A stretch of DNA of 64,000 bases from Phycicoccus sp. CSK15P-2 (GTDB lineage: Bacteria > Actinomycetota > Actinomycetes > Actinomycetales > Dermatophilaceae). The stretch covers positions 98,636 to 162,635 of the forward strand of contig NZ_JAFDVE010000022.1 in assembly GCF_016888005.1 (NCBI RefSeq), written 5' to 3'. Below are positions 33,593 to 45,664 of this stretch, piece by piece; positions within the stretch are counted from its first letter, which is position 1, and each line of letters starts with the position of its first letter. The notes under the pieces are model-generated. The model saw nothing but the letters and a program-made list of their open reading frames with translations. It had not been told where the DNA came from and searched no databases. A program made the translations under genes and the position numbers.

Positions 33593-34756
33593 GTGGACCA
33601 CCTGACCCCGGTCGTCTTCCACGACGCCTGGGGCTCCCACGTGGCCATCGCCTCCCTTCAGGGCAGGGAGATCCCCACCTCCAGGCCGGAGTCCGAGCTG
33701 TGGATGGGCGCCCACGAGACCGGCCCGGCCGGTACCGACCGGCCCGGTGCCCCCGACCTCGCGGCCGTCGTCGCGGCCGACCCGGAGGCCGAGCTCGGCG
33801 CCGGATGCGTGGCCCGGCACGGCCGCCGGCTCCCGTTCCTCCTCAAGGTGCTCGCGCCCGGGCGGGCCATCTCCATCCAGGTCCACCCGAGCGCCGAGCA
33901 GGCCCGCGAGCTCCGTGCCACCACCGGGGACCGGGTGTACGTCGACGACTCCGCCAAGCCCGAGCTCCTCCTCGCCGTCGCGCCCTTCGAGGTGTTCGTC
34001 GGGATGCGCGACCCGGAGGTCGTCGCGGAGGTCGCCGAGCGACTCGGCGTCCGGGCTTTCAGCCGGATCGTGGCGGCCGCGTCCTCCGAGACCGACCGTG
34101 CCCACGCCGTGCTCCGGGGGGTCCTGGAGACACCGGCCGACGAGGTTGCCGGGCTGGCGCGCGAGGTCGTCGCCGGGTGCCTCCGCCTCGCCGAGCAGCC
34201 GGACGAGATCGGCGTCGCGGCAGCGGCGGTCGTCGAGGTCGCCGAGCAGCACCCGGACGACATCGGTCTCGTCGTGCTGCTCCTCATGCACCATCGGGTC
34301 CTGCACCCGGGGGAGTACGTGGACGTCGCCGCCGGGGTCCTGCACTCCTACGTGCGCGGGCTCGGGGTCGAGGTGCTCGCGAACTCCGACAACGTCGTCC
34401 GGGCGGGACTGACGTCGAAGGAGGTCAACGTCCCCGAGCTGCTCCGGATCGTCGACACCACCGCCGACGGCGTGACCGGTCGGCCGCGCCCCCTGGCCGA
34501 GGGGACCGAGGTCTTCGACAGCGCCTCGGACTGCTTCCGGCTGCACCGCGTGGCGACCGGCCGCGCGCTGCCCGAGGTCCCCGGCCCCCGGCTCGCCTTC
34601 TGCCTGCGAGGCTCCGTGACCCTCACCTCGACCACCGGAAGCCTGGCGCTCGGCGACGCGGAGTCGGCGTTCCTGCCGGCGGGGGAGGGGCGCGTGGACC
34701 TCGCGGGCTCCGGCGAGGTGTACGTCGTCACCCTCCCCGAGCCAGGCCCGACATGA
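33593..34756 (+). CDS. manA: Mannose-6-phosphate isomerase, class I
   Basis: 387 residues. Type I PMI metal ligands: Gln and His in ISIQVHPSAEQA, Glu in DSAKPELLLAVAPFEVF, His in AGVLHSYVRGLGVEVL; Arg of the active site in VRAGLTSKEVNVPELL. Interconverts mannose-6-P and fructose-6-P, feeding GDP-mannose and glycan synthesis. N-terminal cupin and C-terminal cupin halves are both present. GTG 33593 is selected by its ribosome site. Convergent with sodN over a 14-bp terminator. Confidence 0.93.
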   Translation: MDHLTPVVFHDAWGSHVAIASLQGREIPTSRPESELWMGAHETGPAGTDRPGAPDLAAVVAADPEAELGAGCVARHGRRLPFLLKVLAPGRAISIQVHPSAEQARELRATTGDRVYVDDSAKPELLLAVAPFEVFVGMRDPEVVAEVAERLGVRAFSRIVAAASSETDRAHAVLRGVLETPADEVAGLAREVVAGCLRLAEQPDEIGVAAAAVVEVAEQHPDDIGLVVLLLMHHRVLHPGEYVDVAAGVLHSYVRGLGVEVLANSDNVVRAGLTSKEVNVPELLRIVDTTADGVTGRPRPLAEGTEVFDSASDCFRLHRVATGRALPEVPGPRLAFCLRGSVTLTSTTGSLALGDAESAFLPAGEGRVDLAGSGEVYVVTLPEPGPT

Positions 34757-34758
34757 CG

Positions 34759-34791
34759 ACGGCGGGCGCCCCGGTCGGGGGCGCCCGCCGT
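34759..34791. terminator. Bidirectional terminator between manA and sodN
   Basis: 14-bp stem 34759-34772 with 34778-34791 and a five-base loop, placed between two convergent stop codons. Confidence 0.8.
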
Positions 34792-34814
34792 GCGGGACCG
34801 GTGCGAGCCGGGAC

Positions 34815-35210
34815 TCAGCCCTTCTTGGTCTCCCAGAAGATCGTCGAGATCTCCTCGATCTTGGCGAGCAGCTGGTCTGCCACGGACTCGTCGAACTCGC
34901 CCTTGGTGCCTGACGCGCCGGCGAGCTTCGTCGCCTCGTTGAAGAGAGTGTGCAGGTTCGGGTACTTCTCGAAGTGCGGGGGCTTGAAGTAGTCGGTCCA
35001 CAGCACCCACAGGTGGTGCTTGACGAGCTCGGAGCGCTGCTCCTTGATGATCGTCGCGCGGACGCGGAAGTCGGGGTCGTCGTTGTCCGCCACCTTCTGG
35101 CAGATCATCTTGACGGACTCCGCCTCGATCCGGGCCTGGGCGGGGTCGTAGACGCCGCACGGGAGGTCGCAGTGGGCCGAGACGTCGGTGATGCGGAACA
35201 GGGACAGCAT
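34815..35210 (-). CDS. sodN: Nickel-containing superoxide dismutase
   Basis: 131-residue precursor. The nickel hook HCDLPCGVYDP starts at residue 13; processing after residue 12 (MLSLFRITDVSA) must expose His13, whose amino group binds nickel with Cys14 and Cys18. Remaining residues form the four-helix bundle typical of NiSOD. Mature protein about 119 residues. Disproportionates superoxide in the cytoplasm. The protease that removes the leader is sodX, 45 bp upstream on the same strand. ATG 35210 with GGAGTGAC upstream. In Streptomyces sodN is controlled by nickel through Nur; no operator could be confirmed here. Confidence 0.97.
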   Translation of the reverse strand: MLSLFRITDVSAHCDLPCGVYDPAQARIEAESVKMICQKVADNDDPDFRVRATIIKEQRSELVKHHLWVLWTDYFKPPHFEKYPNLHTLFNEATKLAGASGTKGEFDESVADQLLAKIEEISTIFWETKKG

Positions 35211-35255
35211 GTGTCACTCCTCAGGTCTGATGGGGACGCGCGGTCGTCCCTCAAC

Positions 35256-35576
35256 CTACCCCAGCGGACGCCACACCAATCGGGCGACCACCGCCAGGAT
35301 CGCTTCCGCCGGAAGGCTGCCCACGTCGAACGAGGTGACGCCTTCGGCGGGGTTGTCGGAGTCGACCCACCACCGCTCCGCGGCGTCCGGGTCGGGGCCG
35401 GTGACCCGCTTGACCGACAGCGGGCGCGGGCGGCCCGAGGTGTCCGGGGGGAGCCGTACGACATGGGCACGGCCCGGCCGCGGACGCACCCCGCGGAGCA
35501 CGAGCAGGATGTCGCCGTCGCGGTAGGTCGGCAGCATCGAACGGCCGCGCACCCGGACGAGGGCCGGGCGGATCAC
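35256..35576 (-). CDS. sodX: NiSOD maturation protease, S26 signal-peptidase type
   Basis: 106 residues. S26 core: [12 protein letters not shown] with Ser13, PLSVKRVTG with Lys56, and VDSDNPAEG. Shorter than signal peptidase I and without a membrane anchor, as expected for SodX, which clips the short leader of SodN in the cytoplasm. GTG 35576 starts inside the stop codon of the amino-acid ABC ATPase (GTGA), tying sodX-sodN to that transporter operon. sodX lies upstream of sodN on the minus strand. Confidence 0.92.
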   Translation of the reverse strand: MIRPALVRVRGRSMLPTYRDGDILLVLRGVRPRPGRAHVVRLPPDTSGRPRPLSVKRVTGPDPDAAERWWVDSDNPAEGVTSFDVGSLPAEAILAVVARLVWRPLG

Positions 35577-36436
35577 CCCGCCGGGTCCTCGGCGGCCAGG
35601 GCGGCCTCCTCCGCGGCAGCGTGCTCGGCGGCCACCCGGGCGTGCTCGGTCTCCTGCGCGTGCATCCGGGACAGGAAGGCCCGGGTCCGCTCGTGCTGCG
35701 GTCGGCCGATGACCTCGGCGGGCGTCCCGTGCTCGACGACGGCTCCGGCGTCCATGAACACGACCCGGTCGGCGACCTCGCGGGCGAAGCCCATCTCGTG
35801 GGTCACGACGATCATCGTCATACCCTCGGCGGCGAGCTCACGCATGACGGCCAGGACCTCGCCGACGAGCTCGGGGTCGAGCGCGGACGTCGGCTCGTCG
35901 AACAGCATGAGCTTGGGCTCCATGGCCAGGGCCCGGGCGATGGCGACCCGCTGCTGCTGGCCCCCGGAGAGCTGCGCGGGGTAGCTGTCGGCCTTGTCGG
36001 CGAGACCCACGCGGTCGAGCAGCGTGCGGGCGCGCTCGCGTGCCTCCCGCTTGCCGATGCCCTTGACCTGGACCGGCGCCTCGGCGACGTTCTCGACCGC
36101 CGTCATGTGCGGGAAGAGGTTGAACCGCTGGAAGCACATGCCGATGTCCCGGCGCTGGGCGGCGATACGCCGGTCGGTGAGCCGGTGCAGCACACCCCCG
36201 CGGTCGTCGTAGCCCATGAGGTCGCCGTCGACCCAGATGCGGCCACCGTCGATGGTCTCGAGCTGGTTGATGCAGCGCAGGAAGGTGGTCTTGCCCGAGC
36301 CGGACGGTCCGAGGAGGACGACGACCTCGCCGCGCCGGACGTCGAGGTCGATGCCCTTGAGCACCTCGACGCCGTGGAACGCCTTGGTGACGTTGAGTGC
36401 GCGGACGAGGGCCGGCGCGGCGGCGTCGGTGGTCAT
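35573..36436 (-). CDS. Polar amino-acid ABC transporter ATPase
   Basis: 287 residues. Walker A GPSGSGKT, signature [17 protein letters not shown], Walker [18 protein letters not shown], switch [18 protein letters not shown]: GlnQ/HisP-type. An Ala/Glu-rich C-terminal tail of about 35 residues ([18 protein letters not shown]) is an unusual extension. ATG 36436 shares its A with the permease stop (TGATG). Supplies energy for the permease and binding protein upstream. Confidence 0.94.
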   Translation of the reverse strand: MTTDAAAPALVRALNVTKAFHGVEVLKGIDLDVRRGEVVVLLGPSGSGKTTFLRCINQLETIDGGRIWVDGDLMGYDDRGGVLHRLTDRRIAAQRRDIGMCFQRFNLFPHMTAVENVAEAPVQVKGIGKREARERARTLLDRVGLADKADSYPAQLSGGQQQRVAIARALAMEPKLMLFDEPTSALDPELVGEVLAVMRELAAEGMTMIVVTHEMGFAREVADRVVFMDAGAVVEHGTPAEVIGRPQHERTRAFLSRMHAQETEHARVAAEHAAAEEAALAAEDPAG

Positions 36437-37377
36437 CAGTGCTCGCCCCCGGCCTCGGTCGCCTTCGTCCGGGCGGCGGGGGCGGTGCCGAAGCCGCGTC
36501 CGAAGCGGCGCTCGAGGAAGTACTGACCGACCATGAGGACCGAGCAGACGATGAGGTACCAGATGGTCCCGGCGACGATGCCCGGCATGATCTGGAAGGT
36601 GCGCTGGCCGAACTGGTAGCTCTGGTAGAAGAGCTCGACGATGACCGGGACGGCGATGAGCAGCGAGGTGTCCTTGACCATCGCGATCGTCTCGTTGCCG
36701 GTGGGCGGCACGATGACCCGCATGGCCTGCGGCAGCACGATGCGCCGCATCGTCTTGCCGGGAGGCATGCCGAGTGCCTGGGCGGCCTCGGTCTGGCCCC
36801 GGTCGACCGAGAGGATGCCGGCCCGGGCGATCTCGGCCATGTACGCGGCCTCGGACAGCCCGAGACCGAGCGCGCCGACCCAGATGGTGCTGGACAGGTC
36901 GCGGTAGGCGAACTGGGCGAAGGTCAGGTCCGTGGACAGCCCGAGCGCCGCGGAGATCTGCTGCCCGAAGGGCACGCCGATGTCGAACACGGGGTAGAGG
37001 AAGACGAGCCCGGTGCCGAGCAGCACGAGGAGCACGTAGCGCGGGATGGCCCGGAAGAACCAGGTGTAGACGAAGGCGACGCCCCGCAGCACGGGGTTGG
37101 TCGAGAGCCGCATGACGGCGAGGAGGACGCCGAGGACGATGCCGATGACCATGGCCCCGAACGTCCCGAAGATCGTGCCCTTCCACAGGCCCTCGATGAC
37201 CGGCCGCTGGACCATGATCTCGAAGGCGAACGGGAAGTTCCACCGCTCGTTCGTGACGAACGAGCTGATGAGCATCGCCGCGAGGACCGCGATGCCGGCC
37301 ACCGCCACCCAGCGCCAGGGGTGGCGGACCGGCCGGGCCTCGATGCGGCCCGGCCGGTCCTCCGTCGTGGTCGTCAC
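36436..37377 (-). CDS. Polar amino-acid ABC transporter permease
   Basis: 313 residues. HisM/GlnP-type: the coupling loop reads [32 protein letters not shown]. An additional N-terminal helix ([18 protein letters not shown]) and a long loop precede the core, as in the long-permease subset. GTG 37377 begins 2 nt after the binding-protein stop; the frame is open further upstream, into that gene. Confidence 0.92.
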   Translation of the reverse strand: MTTTTEDRPGRIEARPVRHPWRWVAVAGIAVLAAMLISSFVTNERWNFPFAFEIMVQRPVIEGLWKGTIFGTFGAMVIGIVLGVLLAVMRLSTNPVLRGVAFVYTWFFRAIPRYVLLVLLGTGLVFLYPVFDIGVPFGQQISAALGLSTDLTFAQFAYRDLSSTIWVGALGLGLSEAAYMAEIARAGILSVDRGQTEAAQALGMPPGKTMRRIVLPQAMRVIVPPTGNETIAMVKDTSLLIAVPVIVELFYQSYQFGQRTFQIMPGIVAGTIWYLIVCSVLMVGQYFLERRFGRGFGTAPAARTKATEAGGEH

Positions 37378-37379
37378 GC

Positions 37380-38294
37380 TCAGGAGACGGACGGGTTGAC
37401 CGCGAAGTCGTCGATCGCGCCGCCCTCGGTCTTCCACTTCTTGAGGATCTCGTCGTACGCGCCGTCGGCCTTCAGCTGCGTGAGCGCCTCGACGATGGCC
37501 TCGCCGAACTCGGTCTGGTCCTTCGGGAGGACGTAGCCGTACGGCGCGGAGTCGTACTGGTCACCGACCAGCTCGAGGGTGTCGTTCGTGCTGTCGACCG
37601 CGGCGATGGCCGGGGGCAGGTCGACGAGCATGGCGTCGGCCTTGCCGGACTGGACCGTGGCGGTGACCTTCGCCTGGTCGGCGTCGACGAGCACCTTGAT
37701 CTCGGGCTTGCCGGCGTCCGTGCAGGCCTTCTGGCGGGCCGGGAGGTCCTCGTCGGCCTGGATCGTGCCCTTCTGGACCGCCACCGTCTTGCCACAGGCG
37801 TCGTCCGGGTCGATGCCCGACGGGTTGCCCTTCTGGGTGACCCACTGGGTCCCGGCGGTGAAGTAGCTGACCATCGTGGCCTGCTCCATCCGCTCGGGGT
37901 TCACGGTGAAGCTCGAGACGCCGATGTCGTACTTCCCGGCCTGGACGCCGAGGATGATGGCGTCGAAGGCCGAGGGCTGCCACTCGGTCTCGACCCCGAA
38001 CCGGGCCATCACGGCGTCGAAGAGGTCGACGTCCATCCCGATGACCGTCTGGCCGTCGCTGTCGAGGTACTCGTTCGGCTGGTAGGTGGCGTCGGTGCCG
38101 ATGACGATCTTCCCGGAGCTCTTGATCTTCTCGGGCAGCTTGGCCACCAGCGCCTCGTCCGGGCCGGAGGACGCCGCCGACGTGGTGGACTCCTCGGACC
38201 CGGAGCCCTCGGAGAGGGAGTCCGAGCCACAGGCGGTCAGGGCCAGGGCGGTCGTGGCGGCGGCGGCGAGAGCCAGCGCGCGGGTGCGGAGCAT
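37380..38294 (-). CDS. Amino-acid ABC transporter substrate-binding lipoprotein
   Basis: 304 residues; lipobox ALTAC with Cys22, a Ser/Glu-rich linker, then an SBP family 3 fold ([55 protein letters not shown]). Two internal Cys ([14 protein letters not shown]) may form a disulfide. Family 3 proteins bind polar amino acids such as Gln, Glu or His; which one is unclear. First gene of the five-gene minus-strand unit ending in sodN. ATG 38294 with GAAAGGA upstream. Confidence 0.94.
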   Translation of the reverse strand: MLRTRALALAAAATTALALTACGSDSLSEGSGSEESTTSAASSGPDEALVAKLPEKIKSSGKIVIGTDATYQPNEYLDSDGQTVIGMDVDLFDAVMARFGVETEWQPSAFDAIILGVQAGKYDIGVSSFTVNPERMEQATMVSYFTAGTQWVTQKGNPSGIDPDDACGKTVAVQKGTIQADEDLPARQKACTDAGKPEIKVLVDADQAKVTATVQSGKADAMLVDLPPAIAAVDSTNDTLELVGDQYDSAPYGYVLPKDQTEFGEAIVEALTQLKADGAYDEILKKWKTEGGAIDDFAVNPSVS

Positions 38295-38588
38295 CGTGCT
38301 GTCCTTTCACGGGGACGCCGGGCAGTGCGAGCCCGGCCGGTGGACCGATCCTGCCATCGGGGGGCCCACTGCCGCGTCACGCCCGGGTTACGAAATGGGA
38401 TCGGGCGACGCGGGTCACACCGCGGACCGGTGCCGGTCCGGCCGCGCTGTGCCATGATGGGCGCTCCCAGGCCGGTCACCCCCGGCCCGCGACGACCGAG
38501 ACGCACCCATCCCTCGGGTCGCACCCACACCTCCTTTCTGTACGCCGCCCGCGCGCGGCGTCGTCCCGCGTCCCCGCGAGGAGCCATC
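38295..38588. other. Intergenic region between divergent genes
   Basis: 294 bp between the amino-acid binding-protein gene and the malic-enzyme gene. It must hold both promoters; a CATGAT (38453-38458) is a possible -10 for the malic-enzyme gene. I found no convincing -35, riboswitch or operator. Confidence 0.5.
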
Positions 38589-39785
<1,197 letters not shown>

Positions 39786-39787
39786 CC

Positions 39788-39803
39788 TAGGCTGGCGCTC
39801 GTC
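39788..39803 (+). promoter_or_regulatory. Near-leaderless promoter -10 (TAGGCT)
   Basis: TAGGCT at 39788-39793, ten bases, then ATG 39804; leader of about 3 nt. Confidence 0.5.
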
Positions 39804-40418
39804 ATGAGCGATGCCGCGATCCCCGACGACGAGCCGGTCCGCCTGCTCACGGTGTGCACCGGCAACATCTGCCGGTCGCCGTACGCGGCAGTGCTCCTCC
39901 AGGAGGGTCTCTCCTGGGCCCGTCCCGGTGTCTTCCAGGTCACCAGCGCGGGGACCCATGCGCTCATCGGGCGGCCGATGGACCCGATGGCCCGCGGGCT
40001 CCTCGAGGACAAGGAGGTCCGGTCGGCCGGAGCGCAGGCCCGGCTGCTGTCGGCGCGGGTCGTCGAGAAGCAGGCGGTCGTGCTCGTCATGGACGACCAC
40101 CACCGCGAGATGGTGCTCGACGAGAGCCCCTCGGCACACCGGCGCACGATCGGGCTGGTCGACCTCGCCACCGCGCTGCGAGCGGTCGACGAGCAGTACG
40201 ACTGGCCCGACCTCCTCGCCGACGCGGGGGCCAAGGAGGTCCGCGGCCGGTGGCGGGTGCTGCCCTCGGTGCTGATGGCCCTCGGGCAGCTCCCGGTTCG
40301 GGTCGAGCCCGTGGCCGACCCGTACGGCCGCGGCCTGAAGGCGTTCGGCCGGATGGCCGAGCAGGTGGACCCCGCGGTCCGCAGCATCGTCCGGTGGGAG
40401 GCTCAGTTCGCCCGCTGA
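39804..40418 (+). CDS. Low-molecular-weight protein-tyrosine phosphatase family protein
   Basis: 204 residues. P-loop C18-T-G-N-I-C-R24-S (CX5R) and the later DDHHREMVLDESPS, in which the family's general-acid DP motif is not obvious. Longer than the usual 150-160 residues owing to a C-terminal extension (PVRVEPVADPYGRGLKAFGRMAEQVDPAVRSIV) where DPYG may contain the displaced acid. LMW phosphatases beside sugar-nucleotide genes often regulate polysaccharide export by dephosphorylating tyrosine kinases; the adjacent rfb genes fit this, but no kinase is in view. Tail overlaps rfbC by 16 nt. Confidence 0.88.
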   Translation: MSDAAIPDDEPVRLLTVCTGNICRSPYAAVLLQEGLSWARPGVFQVTSAGTHALIGRPMDPMARGLLEDKEVRSAGAQARLLSARVVEKQAVVLVMDDHHREMVLDESPSAHRRTIGLVDLATALRAVDEQYDWPDLLADAGAKEVRGRWRVLPSVLMALGQLPVRVEPVADPYGRGLKAFGRMAEQVDPAVRSIVRWEAQFAR

Positions 40419-41010
40419 GCCAGCTGCTCCGCCCAGGCCCGGCAGGTCTCCCAGGTCGGGAGCAGCCCGTCGGCCTCCGCCTGCGCGAGGGTGGGTGCGG
40501 CGTCGTCCTTGGGGGACAGCAGTGGGGTGACGCCCTCCGGCAGGGCGAGACCCACCGCGGGGTCGAGCGGATGGGTGCCGTGCTCGGCCGACGGGTTGTA
40601 GGTGGCGGTGCACAGGTAGACGGCCGTCGTGTCGTCCTCGAGGGCGCAGAACGCGTGCCCCAGACCCTCGGAGAGGTACACCGCGCGCCGCTCCCGGGAG
40701 TCGAGCGTCACGGCCTCCGAGCGGCCGAAGGTGGGCGACCCGACACGGATATCCACGACGTAGTCCACCAGCGCACCGGTGGCGACGGTCACGTACTTGC
40801 CCTGGCCGGGCGGGACGTCCGCGAAGTGGATGCCGCGCACCGTCCCGCGTGATGACACCGAGACGTTGGTCTGGACGATGTCGGGGCGGTGCCCGAGGTG
40901 CTCGGCCAGACGGTCGCCGCGGAACGACTCGAGGAACACCCCGCGGTCGTCCGGGAACTGGCGCGGGGTGACGACGAGGGCGCCGGCGATGCCGAGCGGC
41001 TCGACCTGCA

Positions 41011-41011
<1 letters not shown>
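40403..41011 (-). CDS. rfbC: dTDP-4-dehydrorhamnose 3,5-epimerase
   Basis: 202 residues. RmlC cupin with catalytic His in RGTVRGIHFADVPPGQ, Asp in VDYVVDIRVGSPTFG and Tyr/Gly block VYLSEGLGHAFCALEDDTTAVYLCTATYNP. Third step of dTDP-L-rhamnose synthesis. ATG 41011 shares its A with the rfbA stop (TGATG). Tail overlaps the convergent phosphatase gene. Confidence 0.95.
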
Positions 41012-42948
<1,937 letters not shown>

Positions 42949-42949
<1 letters not shown>

Positions 42950-43815
42950 TGGCACGCTGGCTCGTCGTCGGCGCCGCCGGGATGCTCGGTACCGACCTCG
43001 TGGCGGTGCTGCGTGGCCGCGGGCACGAGGTCGTGGGCGCCGATCTGCCCGACATCGACGTCCTCGACCCCGCGTCCTGCGCCGCCGCGGTCCGTGGCCA
43101 CGACGTCGTCGTCAACTGTGCGGCGTACACCGCCGTGGACGCCGCGGAGGACGACGAGGCGCGGGCCTTCGCGGTCAACGCGGTCGGCGCCGCCCACCTC
43201 GCCCGCGCGGTCGCGGCCGAGGGCTCAGCGCTCGTCCACATCTCCACGGACTACGTCGTCGCGGGCGACGGCTCACGTCCCTACGCCGCCGACGCGCCGG
43301 TCGCCCCGGCCTCGGCCTACGGCCGCACGAAGGCCGCGGGGGAGTGGGCCGTACGGGCCGAGTGCCCACGCACCTGGGTGGTCCGCACCGCCTGGTTGTA
43401 CGGGGCGCACGGACGCAGCATCCCGGCCACGGTCGCCCGCCTCGCCCGTGAGCGAGAGACCTTCGGGTTCGTCGCGGACCAGGTGGGGCAGCCCACGTGG
43501 ACCGTCGACCTCGCCGAGGGCATCGCCCGGGTCGTCGAGGCCGGTGCACCGTACGGCACCTGGCACGGGACGAACGGTGGCGAGACGTCCTGGCACGGGC
43601 TCGCGCAGGCCGTCCTCGAGGAGCTCGGTCTGGACCCTGCGCGGGTCAGCCCCATCGCCACCGCGGACTACCCGCTCCCCGCCCCGCGGCCGTCGTACAG
43701 CGTGCTGGCCCACGACATGTGGGCCGAGCACGGCCTCGAGCCGCTGCCGCACTGGCGTGATGCGCTCCACCGGGCCGCACCGGCCCTGTTCCCGGACGCG
43801 GCCGCACACCCCTGA
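42949..43815 (+). CDS. rfbD: dTDP-4-dehydrorhamnose reductase
   Basis: 288 residues. RmlD: GAAGMLGTDLVAVL (NADPH), NCAAYTAVDAAEDDEARAFAVN, HISTDYVVAGDG, YGRTK catalytic Tyr/Lys, RTAWLYGAHG. Last step of dTDP-L-rhamnose synthesis. It is translationally coupled to rfbB. The stop codon is already part of the 22-bp repeat series that follows. Confidence 0.95.
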
Positions 43816-43923
43816 CGCCCGTGCTGCGCGGCCCTGGCGTCCCTGCTGCTCGGCCCTGACGCCCTGCTACGCACGTGCTGCTTGTCCGTGACGCCCGTGC
43901 TGCTTGCCCCTGACGCCCCTCCG
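43813..43923. repeat. Imperfect 22-bp tandem repeats after rfbD
   Basis: Units at 43813-43834, 43835-43856, 43889-43910 and a partial one at 43911-43923 share TGACGCCCGTGCTGC-like cores; 43857-43888 is a longer degenerate unit. The first unit contains the rfbD stop codon. No coding function seen. Confidence 0.7.
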
Positions 43924-44007
43924 TGACGTGCGTGGTCCCGCACTCGACGCCGCTCCCCGGCACTCCTGACGGGCGTCCGGCGTGCCGGGCCGGTTCGGCC
44001 AGTGGCG

Positions 44008-44079
44008 GTGAAACGAGCCGTGAAGCCCGGACTTCTTGGGTGATGACCGATGGAGTCCAGGCTTCACGGCTCGTTTCAC
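44008..44079. repeat. Long palindrome, first member of a repeat family
   Basis: Perfect 20-bp inverted repeat 44008-44027 with 44060-44079 (GTGAAACGAGCCGTGAAGCC and its complement) around 32 bases. The core TGAAGCC...GGCTTCA recurs in the two elements at 45451-45619 on the other side of the AbiEi-like gene. Confidence 0.85.
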
Positions 44080-44238
44080 GAGGTTCGTCGCTCCGTTGTG
44101 GCGTCGGGCACCGACCGATTGAGCCTGGCTTCACAGGTCGTCTCTCGAGGTTCGTCGCTCCGTAGCGGCGTTGTGTACCGACCGATGGAGTCCGGGCTTC
44201 TCGGGTCGTCTCACGAGGTTCGTCGCTCCTTGAGAGCG
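44045..44238. repeat. Three direct repeats of 67-68 bp
   Basis: Units begin at 44045, 44113 and 44180 with GACCGAT and share GAGTCC-GGCTTC and CGAGGTTCGTCGCTCC blocks. The first unit overlaps the right arm of the palindrome at 44008-44079; units two and three have lost the pairing arm. No gene in this 595-bp stretch. Confidence 0.8.
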
Positions 44239-44267
44239 TCGTCGTCCATCGCCCGGTGCATGACAGC

Positions 44268-44321
44268 GTGGCCCGCCGGACGATGCATGGCGATGTCGCC
44301 CGCCGGACAATGCATGAGCGC
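44268..44321. repeat. Two 27-bp direct repeats
   Basis: Units 44268-44294 and 44295-44321 share CGCCCGCCGGAC and ATGCATG. They lie between the 67-bp repeats and the AbiEi-like gene. Confidence 0.65.
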
Positions 44322-44410
44322 GTCGTCCACAGCCTGGTGCAAGCCGTCGGTCGTCCACACCCGAGTCGGGACCGATCGCCGGCGATGCGCATGCGCGGCA
44401 GGCTCGGCTC

Positions 44411-45379
44411 ATGGACCTCGACCCTGCCCTGGCCGCGCTCGCCGCCACCCGCGACCGGGTCGTCACGCGTGCTGAGCTGCACACTCACGGCGTCACCGAC
44501 GCGAGGATCCACTGGCTGTCCGGGAAAGGTCGCTGGCAGGTCCTCCTCCCCGGTGTCGTCCTCCTCCAGCCGGATGCGCCGACCCGGCGACAGCAGCTCG
44601 TGGCGGCCTACCTGCTCGGCGGGCCCGACGCCGTCATCGGTGGCCCGGCCGCGGCACGCTTCCACGGGGTCACCGGCATCCCGGGTCACGGTGTGGTCCA
44701 TGTGCTCACGCCGCGGAGCAGAGCACGACGCCGGCACTCGTGGGCGGACGTGCGGCCGACCCGGCTCGCCGACCCGGACGTCGTGGCAGGCAGCATGGTC
44801 ACCTTCAGCAGCGTCGCTCGATCTGTCGTGGACGCGGCCACGTGGGCGCCGTCGGAGGAGGACGCACTGGCCTGGACGATCGAGGCCGTCCAACGGGGAA
44901 TCGTCGAGGTGCCGGACCTCTTCACCTGGGTCAACCGGCTCAACCGTCGCTGGAGTGCGCGACCCCGCCGGGCGGTGGAGGCAGCGGCGACCGGTGCGTG
45001 GTCCCTCCCCGAGTCCGAGCTGTTGACCCTCCTCGAGGGGTCACCGCAGCTCCCCGAGGCCTGGATGAACCCGAGACTCCAGGACGCGGAGGGTGCCGCG
45101 CTCCCCACTCCGGACGTCTGGTTCGACACCGTCGCGCTGGCCGTGATGGTGCACTCGAAGGCGTTTCACGACGGTCAGGTGGCGTGGGACCGGACCGTCT
45201 CGCAGGACGCGGACCTCTCGGCGAGCGGCGTGGTCGTCATCGGGGTCACGCCGGCCGCGATTCGGAGTCAGCCGCAGGCGGTACTTCGGCGGGTTGAGCG
45301 CGCGTACGCATCGGCAGTCGCGCGACCGCGGCCGTCGGTCATCGCGACTCGCCGCCACACCCTCGCCCTCCCGGCCTGA
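44411..45379 (+). CDS. AbiEi-antitoxin-like protein with degenerate nuclease-like C-terminus
   Basis: 322 residues. N-terminal winged-helix of the AbiEi antitoxin type (VVTRAELHTHGVTDARIHWLSGKGRWQVLLPGVVLL). Middle part VIGGPAAARFHGV is usual in this actinobacterial family. The C-terminal region has the DUF559/Vsr-like layout (PDVWFDTVALAVMVHSKAFH ... WDRTVSQDADLSASGVVVIGVTP), but the acidic residue normally in VEVDS is replaced by MVHS, so cutting is doubtful. No AbiEii toxin gene lies next to it. Such stand-alone proteins are abundant and unexplained in actinobacteria. Weak leaderless-like CAGGCT six bases before ATG 44411. Flanked on both sides by palindromic repeats. Confidence 0.7.
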   Translation: MDLDPALAALAATRDRVVTRAELHTHGVTDARIHWLSGKGRWQVLLPGVVLLQPDAPTRRQQLVAAYLLGGPDAVIGGPAAARFHGVTGIPGHGVVHVLTPRSRARRRHSWADVRPTRLADPDVVAGSMVTFSSVARSVVDAATWAPSEEDALAWTIEAVQRGIVEVPDLFTWVNRLNRRWSARPRRAVEAAATGAWSLPESELLTLLEGSPQLPEAWMNPRLQDAEGAALPTPDVWFDTVALAVMVHSKAFHDGQVAWDRTVSQDADLSASGVVVIGVTPAAIRSQPQAVLRRVERAYASAVARPRPSVIATRRHTLALPA

Positions 45380-45450
45380 TGCGTGGCGGCCCGCAGCACC
45401 GAACGGGCTGGCGCGGCAGCGTCTCGCGGCTGGTATCGAACCGCTGTGCT

Positions 45451-45619
45451 GCGGTGGGGCGAGCGGTGAAGCCTGGGTTCCGTGGGTGGGGACGGATGGA
45501 TCCCGGGCTTCATGAGCTGACGTCGGACGTGGGCGTGGTTCGGGTTGCGGTGGGGCGAGCGGTGAAGCCTGGGTTCCATTGGTAGGGACAGGTGGAACCC
45601 GGGCTTCATGAGCCGTCTC
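45451..45619. repeat. Two palindromic repeat elements downstream of the AbiEi-like gene
   Basis: Direct copies start at 45451 and 45547 with GCGGTGGGGCGAGCGGTGAA and continue GCCTGGGTTCC; each can fold on itself through TGAAGCC-GGG with CCCGGGCTTCA about 30 bases later. Same core as the palindrome at 44008-44079. The 285-bp gap contains no gene I can support. Confidence 0.8.
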
Positions 45620-45651
45620 ACGCCGCATGGGCGGTGAGCCGGAGCCGTGGG

Positions 45652-45664
45652 TAGTGTCGGGACC
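45652..45664 (+). promoter_or_regulatory. Leaderless promoter -10 (TAGTGT)
   Basis: TAGTGT at 45652-45657, seven bases, then ATG 45665. Confidence 0.55.

Noticed and set aside
38295..38588. A riboswitch upstream of malic enzyme or the amino-acid binding protein
   Set aside because: No recognisable conserved aptamer core; only ordinary GC-rich stems.
43813..44321. A CRISPR array
   Set aside because: The repeats are contiguous or imperfect, unequal in length and lack unique spacers of constant size; no cas genes are near.
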